Source of the DNA: an archaeon
Lineage (GTDB): Archaea > Asgardarchaeota > Hermodarchaeia > Hermodarchaeales > Hermodarchaeaceae
NCBI GenBank assembly: GCA_016550405.1
Contig: JABXGX010000288.1
Span: 1 to 29,277, forward strand
DNA: 29,277 nucleotides
Direction of reading: 5' to 3'
The position numbers were made by a program, and so were the translations under genes. Below the pieces are notes generated by a model. The model was not told the DNA's origin. It saw only the letters and a program-made list of their open reading frames with translations, and made no database searches. Numbering within the stretch: the first letter of the stretch is position 1; every line of letters begins with the position of its first letter. This document shows positions 23,673-29,277 of the stretch, in pieces.

Positions 23673-25535
23673 TTAGAATTGGGTGTTCGTTACACCCTTG
23701 TGGACTGATTTCACAATTTCAGCGGAGTGTACAAGATCCCATAAACGGTTGATATCGTGGTGAAGGAGAAAATCCTGAGTCAATCGGTCAGCAGGTTTTG
23801 GTTGATTCATGGTGTATCGCGGGATAGCATTTCGAATAACATCATAGGCAATTTGTGAGCCTTTTCCTAATCGAACGGTCTTGGATAATCTGCGGATATC
23901 AATTCCTTGTGTGGCACATAGATACTCGATTGCAATGATGTGTTCGATGTTTGAGAGAATTTCACGAGCGTGGCGTGCAGCAATGGTTCCCATACTGACA
24001 TGGTCTTCCTGATTCGCGGCGGTGGGGATTGACCGAATGCTTGCGGGAGTGGCAAGGATTTGACATTCGGCTGTTAATGCAGCTGCAGTAAGTTGGGCAA
24101 GCCCCAATCCGAAATGAACTCCCTGATCAGCGAGTTTCGGATGAGTCAGTAAAAGGGGTAGGCCATTGCTGAGTTTATCATCGATTAATCGGGCAATGCG
24201 TCGTTCTGCAATACTTCCGATGCTGGTCAGAGCAATAGCAAGATAATCCATTACGGTAGCAATAGGTTGACCATGGAAGTTGCCCCCAGAAAGAAATGTA
24301 TTTGCTTGAGGAAAAATCAGGGGATTATCTGTTGCTGAATTAATCTCAACCGATACTACCTGCTCTGCGTGTGTAATCGCATCTCGTGCTGTACCTAGCA
24401 CCTGAGGGGTACATCGAATTGAGTACGCATCCTGCACACGTTGTGTTGTTCGTGTCGCCACGATGGCTGCTTCGAACGCCTCTTTTGAGACACCCATTTT
24501 CTCGAGGTGTTTCTGGAGTTGTGTACGTTTTTTAATGAGGCCTTTTGCTGAATCGGGGGTCTCAACACCAAGTTGTTTATCGATTGCTATCACAGTATGA
24601 ATGATTTGTTGTAGAATGAGTTCTGTGGCTTCACGATCTTGGTCCGAGTCAAAGATGAGTGAGTCATGAAATGTCTTCAACGCTTTCTGGGCGAGTTTCG
24701 CTCGTTCACGTGAGGTTAACACCTGGGAGCTCCCTGCAAGTAAGGTAGAAAGGTTATTTGCGGTTTGTAGTTGTCCAGGATGAGGACGAGCCTTATGGAT
24801 TTGTTTATCAAAAGCGTCTAGAACGGCTTCTAGTGCCTCCATTGAAAGTGCGGCTGCAATTTCGGCTGAAGCAAGAAGATTTCGGGCATCCGCTGTTACG
24901 AGTGTAGCAATTGCGGTCATAATCTGTGTGCCATTAATAAGGGCAATACCTTCTTTCGGTCCCAGTTCAATTGGTGTTAACTTTGCCCTTTTGAGGGCTT
25001 CAGCCCCTGAAAACACATCTCCTTTATATTCGGCTTCCCCTTCACCGATAAGAACAAGAACCATGTGCGAGAGCGGGGCTAAATCACCGCTTGCGCCTAC
25101 AGATCCCTTTTCGGGAATTATGGGGTGAACTCCTTTATTGATGAGGTCTACGAGCAATTGGAGTGTTGATAAACGGATGCCGGAAAAACCTTTGGCGAGC
25201 GTATTTGCCCGGAGCAACATGGCTGCACGGACAACTTCAGTGGCTAAAGGATTTCCAACGCCTGCAGCATGACTGATGATGAGGTTGTGTTGAAGTGCCT
25301 TTGCCTTATCATCAGAGATTACAACCTCACTGAAAGGACCAAAACCGGTCGTTACCCCATAGATGACTTCGCCTGAATCTATCCACTGGTGAACCAATTT
25401 CGCAGCAGTTTTGACTTTATTTTCTGCTTTTACGGACAGCTTCACCTTTGCATTATTACGGGCCACGGAAACGACCTGGTCAATTGTCAGGCTTTCACCA
25501 TCAATGACAATTTGTCGTGTACTCATTTTCTTCAC
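23673..25535 (-). CDS. hutH: Histidine ammonia-lyase with an internal insertion
   Basis: First step of histidine degradation: L-histidine to trans-urocanate plus ammonia, through the MIO prosthetic group formed from Ala-Ser-Gly. The sequence has IYGVTTGFGPFSEV (57-70), the MIO triad A148-S149-G150 in GSVGASGDLAPLSHM, ARPHPGQLQTANNL (249-262), RVQDAYSIRCTPQVLG (366-381), GNFHGQP (418-423) and QEDHVSMG (509-516). At 620 aa it is about 100 longer than ordinary HutH. The extra length is a charged, helical segment at about 271-362 between the HPGQ and RVQDAYS motifs. The start is GTG 25535, or more likely ATG 25526 (MSTRQIVIDG). TATA-like CTTTTTTAATC near 25576-25566 gives it its own promoter, separate from hutU-ftcD-hutI. 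Confidence 0.97.
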   Translation of the reverse strand: MKKMSTRQIVIDGESLTIDQVVSVARNNAKVKLSVKAENKVKTAAKLVHQWIDSGEVIYGVTTGFGPFSEVVISDDKAKALQHNLIISHAAGVGNPLATEVVRAAMLLRANTLAKGFSGIRLSTLQLLVDLINKGVHPIIPEKGSVGASGDLAPLSHMVLVLIGEGEAEYKGDVFSGAEALKRAKLTPIELGPKEGIALINGTQIMTAIATLVTADARNLLASAEIAAALSMEALEAVLDAFDKQIHKARPHPGQLQTANNLSTLLAGSSQVLTSRERAKLAQKALKTFHDSLIFDSDQDREATELILQQIIHTVIAIDKQLGVETPDSAKGLIKKRTQLQKHLEKMGVSKEAFEAAIVATRTTQRVQDAYSIRCTPQVLGTARDAITHAEQVVSVEINSATDNPLIFPQANTFLSGGNFHGQPIATVMDYLAIALTSIGSIAERRIARLIDDKLSNGLPLLLTHPKLADQGVHFGLGLAQLTAAALTAECQILATPASIRSIPTAANQEDHVSMGTIAARHAREILSNIEHIIAIEYLCATQGIDIRRLSKTVRLGKGSQIAYDVIRNAIPRYTMNQPKPADRLTQDFLLHHDINRLWDLVHSAEIVKSVHKGVTNTQF

Positions 25536-25605
25536 CAGACAGAATCCGAAGTGCCTTTCACTTCAAGATTAAAAAAGATTCATCCTCTTTGAGAAAAGCC
25601 GGAAA

Positions 25606-27165
25606 TTAATTCTTCTTGTGGAGAGTAATGGCTATTTGACTGATTCCACCCCACTTAGTTTCTTTCCCAATGGGGTAGTAGGTTTCGATTTTAATAGAAT
25701 CCCTGTTAAGAATGAGCTTCAGTTCTTCAAGCATTCGCAGTTGTTCAGCAATATCGACTGCACGGTAGATGAGTTTCCCTCGCGCACGAATCGTGACTGA
25801 ACCCTTTCGTTTGATTTGGTGCTGACAAGCGCGGACATATTCAATGGTTCGCTTCTTTCCAACATAGACAATATCTTCAAGCCATTTCGGTTCATCGATT
25901 GCTTGGACAGGAACTGGTCGTGCGCCTTGCTGAGGCACTGTAGTAATAAGCGGTTTGGGTTGCGGGAGGGACGCAAAACCGAGTAAAGGAGGTGCGAGAG
26001 GTTCCCCATCAGAGCCAGCAGGAACTTCGCCGACTTCTTTTACTTCGACTATTTGAGCTGAGGGCTCAGCAGCATCCTTTAGTGCAGAATCAAAGGTAGC
26101 GATTTCTTGTTCAAATCGATCCATCGTCAAACGGGTTTTTGGTTGCCAGCTTTCGATCCGTGCTACAATCGCTGTGATGAGCTCGGAATTCCTGGTGAAT
26201 ATTCCAGCTTCATCATGGGAAAACCAGCTCGGAGTGGTTAGGTTTTGTGAAGAGATTATAGCAGCTTCGTTATCTACGATAATTGCATTGGCCATTAAAT
26301 TTGGACAATCATAAATTATGACTCGATCGGAGAGGAGAATTTCTAATGCTTCTGGGTCCGATAATGCAGCAATCCAATGCTGCCAATTAACCGTTGTGAT
26401 GAATCTAACTTGAACCGCTCGAGGGATGATGTTGAGTAGATACCCGGTGATATCATTCGTGATATATGGAGACACTAAGAGAACCGAATCTTTTGCAGAG
26501 GAGAGTAACCCATGAACTAGGTCATTGAGACCATTCGATGTATTAACGAATATGCTCTCGGTTTTCCTTGGTAATGTTGTAGTAATTGAAGGAACTAATT
26601 TTTCTTTGGGATAGCCACTGGCTCCTTCGAAGAACGCGGTTACGTATCGTCGGGCGTCCTTAGCGATTTGGAAATCAGAGGAGATAAGTGTGAGGTCATG
26701 AATGTTTTCGAGATCTTTGGTAAAGATAGGTGTTGACCCAACTGCAACCCTTTCTTCGGTGGCGAGTAGTTTGAAATGAATACGGGGGCGATGGATGATT
26801 TCGGTAGTTAGGTCTAGTTGTTTACCGAGTCTCTGAAGGATTTCCAATTCCTGTTTATCAGATAAAATCCCGCGGAGGCTCACTTCCTCATCAATCATTT
26901 TGAGAAGAGATTTGAACTTCATGGCTGGTATTTGGGGGACGCCTATCAATATGAGATGTTTTGCGCTTTTGACTAGCATGGAATATTCGGTGTTAAGTGT
27001 CGTGGAAGCGAGATAAATTGGAAATTTGATTTGCTTTTCTTCAGCGACAGAGAGTAAATCGATGAAAAATGGAAAAACACGCCGTTGAAGGAAAGGGTAA
27101 AATTCCCAAAGGAGCATCAAGATAACAGAACCGATTATTAGGAAGAGCGCAACGGCAGGAAACAT
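25606..27165 (-). CDS. Membrane-anchored PLD-like protein fused to a C-terminal Alba domain
   Basis: A 519-aa protein. One membrane helix lies at the N-terminus (about 4-21, VALFLIIGSVILMLLW), so the rest is probably cytosolic. Two phospholipase-D-like halves follow. The first (about 55-180) carries IHFKLLATEERVAVGST, an HxKx4D-like motif with Glu for Asp. The second (about 205-340) has NAIIVDNEAAIISSQNLT, where His and Lys are lost but Asp298 and SSQN remain. After a Pro-rich linker (about 365-425), residues 430-519 match Alba: DIVYVGKKRTIEYVRA, VTIRARGKLIYRAVDIAEQL, ISQIAITLHKK. Alba proteins bind DNA or RNA. The fusion suggests a membrane-tethered nucleic-acid-binding protein; catalysis is doubtful. 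GGAG lies five bases before ATG 27165, with TATA-like GATAAAATAAG near 27230. I know of no named family with this layout. Confidence 0.85.
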   Translation of the reverse strand: MFPAVALFLIIGSVILMLLWEFYPFLQRRVFPFFIDLLSVAEEKQIKFPIYLASTTLNTEYSMLVKSAKHLILIGVPQIPAMKFKSLLKMIDEEVSLRGILSDKQELEILQRLGKQLDLTTEIIHRPRIHFKLLATEERVAVGSTPIFTKDLENIHDLTLISSDFQIAKDARRYVTAFFEGASGYPKEKLVPSITTTLPRKTESIFVNTSNGLNDLVHGLLSSAKDSVLLVSPYITNDITGYLLNIIPRAVQVRFITTVNWQHWIAALSDPEALEILLSDRVIIYDCPNLMANAIIVDNEAAIISSQNLTTPSWFSHDEAGIFTRNSELITAIVARIESWQPKTRLTMDRFEQEIATFDSALKDAAEPSAQIVEVKEVGEVPAGSDGEPLAPPLLGFASLPQPKPLITTVPQQGARPVPVQAIDEPKWLEDIVYVGKKRTIEYVRACQHQIKRKGSVTIRARGKLIYRAVDIAEQLRMLEELKLILNRDSIKIETYYPIGKETKWGGISQIAITLHKKN

Positions 27166-27338
27166 CTCAGCTCCAAGCTCCCCAGAACTGGAAATTCGAC
27201 CCTCTTTTGCTAATACGTTCTTATTTTATCTTTTGGAAGGTTATCGGATGCTTTAGACAATTAATTGAATGTTTATAGTTTATGCATTTTTTCTAGGATA
27301 AACTAGCTGTAAAGATGAAAAAGCCATTAAAAATGTGG

Positions 27339-28985
27339 TTATTCTTGTCTCAGATATGAGTGGGCAGACCAGCTGAGCAGGATAACTACAAGACAAATTG
27401 TGTACGGAGTGACAAAAAGCGAGCTCAGCAACATAAGCGGGACACCACCTGGAAGAAAACCCAGTTGGAAAATGAGAACGGGAATAATTGCCATCCAAGA
27501 GATGACAGGAAAGGCTATCATAAGAGCAACAGGTGTTTCATTCTTAGCCCGCGAGGCGTATGGATAACGGCTACCCAAACCCACACCAATTGCTGTTGCA
27601 ATAAGAATTGCATGCGGGAGGATGGCTAGTCCCACCGTGAGTAAATTCAGGCTTCCCAAGATAACAGCGAAATATATTGCAAAGGGAATTGCTAGACAAA
27701 TAGGCGTAATGAGCAATTGGATGTATTTAATGAAGGTAAGCCGCAGTGGGGCTACAGGAGCTAATCGAACAAGATAGACTGAGCCGTATTCGCCTTGGAA
27801 GGGATCAGAAGATGTGATAGCTAGTAAGGGGATGATAACCACTAGGAGAATGGCGTACAGGGTTTCCATAAGCGGGATGAACTCAGGAGGAATGGGGAGA
27901 ATAGAACCAAAAGTAGGAGCAAAATTGATAAAAAGTAAGGCGAAAACAAAATTGGCGACCAGACCAAAAATGTAGAAAGCTTTTCCGGGTTTACGTAACC
28001 CAGTGAGAATATCCTTCTTGAAAAGCGCTTGGAGCGGTGTTTTAGCCGAGGTGAATTTAACGGGAAGCCGACTGAGGGCCCCAATCGCGGTACCCTTCCG
28101 TCGCGCGATAACTGCGATTTCCTCATACATATCAATAGTAATCCGATCTGTAAGCCACCTTGTGAGTATTAAGATAAGAACGAATGCAATAAAAAGTCCA
28201 AGAAGAGCCCAAGGAAGCGCTGGAAAAAATAGGACAGAAAATGCGCCATCGGAACCAGGTGGAGCCCCACTAAACACAATAGCTACTAGCATGTACGCCA
28301 GATTGTACATTGCCGAGGGAACAAGAACCCCGTTGATAAGCCATACTGGAGTTAGCAGAAGAATCGTACCAACCATTAAAACTACAAAGAATATTATTCG
28401 GAAAATCCTGCGATGAGGACGGGGTTGGGAGACAAATTTCCGAATAGCATAGAGACCATGTGTTGCAATTACCCCTATTTCGGCGAGAAGGAAAATCATA
28501 ACGACGAAAAGGGCGAACATCCCGAGGGTTAACCTGAAATTTTGCCCAAAATACCAGAGGATGGGTTGAAATGCGAAGCCTATATAGACGAAGAGCATTA
28601 GTCGTCGTGGAATTGACCGCAGGTATTTTGCTGTGAAAAAGACATGACCCGGCATTGGGGTGGAGAATAGGTGATCAACATCCGCGGGTTCTGATTCGGA
28701 TCCTAGGGGGACGCCCATAACAGCCTTTACGATTTGTTGAGCAATCACAAGAGACAGAAGGGCGTAAACAATCCAGACAGTGTTAACCCCAATCATCCCA
28801 CTATTAATTATGATCCAGTAGAGAGAACCACGGAGCTGAACAGGAAGCGTAAACACGAATATCCACAGTAACCAAATGACGAGGGCGATGACGGTCACCG
28901 AGATTACTTGGACGGTGATGAAAATGGGTTGGCGTATTGATTTACGGAGGTAATTTCTTGTCCGTAGAAATTCCCACCGAGTCAC
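27339..28985 (-). CDS. ABC-2-like transporter permease
   Basis: A 548-aa polytopic membrane protein with about twelve predicted helices, for example VQVISVTVIALVIWLLWIFV, LFVVMIFLLAEIGVIATHGL, AFVLILILTRWLTD and ILLVVIIPLLAITSSDPFQG. It has a cytosolic loop (VIARRKGTAIGALSRLPVKF, then TPLQALFKKDILTGLRKPGK) like those that contact the ATPase. It resembles exporter permeases in which two ABC-2 halves are joined. The substrate cannot be told. It starts at GTG 28985, 29 bases after the stop of the ATPase gene, so the two form one operon and a functional pair. Confidence 0.82.
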   Translation of the reverse strand: MTRWEFLRTRNYLRKSIRQPIFITVQVISVTVIALVIWLLWIFVFTLPVQLRGSLYWIIINSGMIGVNTVWIVYALLSLVIAQQIVKAVMGVPLGSESEPADVDHLFSTPMPGHVFFTAKYLRSIPRRLMLFVYIGFAFQPILWYFGQNFRLTLGMFALFVVMIFLLAEIGVIATHGLYAIRKFVSQPRPHRRIFRIIFFVVLMVGTILLLTPVWLINGVLVPSAMYNLAYMLVAIVFSGAPPGSDGAFSVLFFPALPWALLGLFIAFVLILILTRWLTDRITIDMYEEIAVIARRKGTAIGALSRLPVKFTSAKTPLQALFKKDILTGLRKPGKAFYIFGLVANFVFALLFINFAPTFGSILPIPPEFIPLMETLYAILLVVIIPLLAITSSDPFQGEYGSVYLVRLAPVAPLRLTFIKYIQLLITPICLAIPFAIYFAVILGSLNLLTVGLAILPHAILIATAIGVGLGSRYPYASRAKNETPVALMIAFPVISWMAIIPVLIFQLGFLPGGVPLMLLSSLFVTPYTICLVVILLSWSAHSYLRQE

Positions 28986-29014
28986 GGCGATTGTGCCAAC
29001 CGTTCCCAGAGTTA

Positions 29015-29277
29015 TTACCTCCCACGCAGAGTCTGAATATAGTAGTCTTCTAAAGCCACGCCGCCCCCAACTTCAGCACGCAGTTTTTGGACGGTACCTG
29101 AAGCAACCTTTACACCACCAGAGAGAATAGTAAATTCGTCACTCACTTCCTCTGCAACGCTTAGAATATGTGTCGAAAGTAAAATCGTAGAACCATTTTG
29201 GGCTAACTCACGGATTACCTGTTTGAGGACATACCCTCCTTCAGGATCAAGCCCATAAAGTGGTTCATCCATTAGCA
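29015..29277 (-). CDS. ABC transporter ATP-binding protein (5' part beyond window)
   Basis: Only the C-terminal part is in the window; the frame runs off the right edge. It begins at the Walker B region (LMDEPLYGLDPEG, including the D-loop), followed by the H-loop ILLSTHIL and the typical ABC-2 exporter end (ILSGGVKVASGTVQKLRAEV, then ALEDYYIQTL). Walker A and the signature motif lie outside the window. It energises the permease gene that follows directly. Confidence 0.92.
   Translation of the reverse strand, partial: LMDEPLYGLDPEGGYVLKQVIRELAQNGSTILLSTHILSVAEEVSDEFTILSGGVKVASGTVQKLRAEVGGGVALEDYYIQTLRGR

Overview
The window is archaeal chromosome. Two full-length TFB (TFIIB-like) transcription factors, an archaeal-type triosephosphate isomerase, a RIO-family kinase, an Alba DNA-binding domain, TATA-like boxes at plausible distances from several starts, and many GTG/TTG starts all point that way. 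A large secreted protein ending in Pro-Gly-Phe-Pro, one membrane helix and an Arg-rich tail, together with moderate GC, fits an Asgard (Thorarchaeia-like) lineage. That placement is inference; no rRNA or tRNA gene is visible to settle it.

Layout. 1-2.0 kb: a partial DUF2085 membrane protein (reverse), a Nudix-like protein that has lost its catalytic box, a small protein with a possible SCP2-like domain, and a 99-aa unknown. 2.0-4.4 kb: tpiA (reverse) facing two mechanosensitive channels, MscL and MscS. 4.4-8.4 kb, all reverse: a DUF6125 protein, two tandem TFB paralogues, and a four-helix membrane protein with a C-terminal zinc ribbon. 8.5-9.5 kb: a decayed tnpB transposon gene and a very short ORF with a strong Shine-Dalgarno. 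9.5-13.3 kb: RIO-type kinase, fdhD, doubtful small ORFs, an iron-sulfur flavodoxin-family protein and an isoprenylcysteine-methyltransferase-like membrane protein. 13.4-17.4 kb: the histidine-degradation operon hutU-ftcD-hutI. 17.6-23.7 kb: a small secreted Cys-rich protein, an unknown reverse gene and a 1583-aa repeat-containing surface protein. 23.7-29.3 kb, all reverse: hutH with an extra internal segment, a membrane-anchored PLD-like/Alba fusion protein, and an ABC exporter (permease plus partial ATPase).

How the genes work together. HutH, HutU, HutI and FtcD form a complete route from histidine to glutamate plus formimino-tetrahydrofolate. hutH lies about 6 kb away on the other strand, so it must be transcribed separately. 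MscL and MscS are a hypo-osmotic safety-valve pair. The tandem TFBs share an upstream 15-base element, and one of them also has an inverted repeat around a TATA-like box.

The most unusual item is the membrane-anchored PLD-like protein with a complete Alba domain at its C-terminus (25606-27165). Other points for a second look are the roughly 90-residue insertion in HutH, dyads over the hut and TFB promoters, and the 27-codon ORF at 9378.
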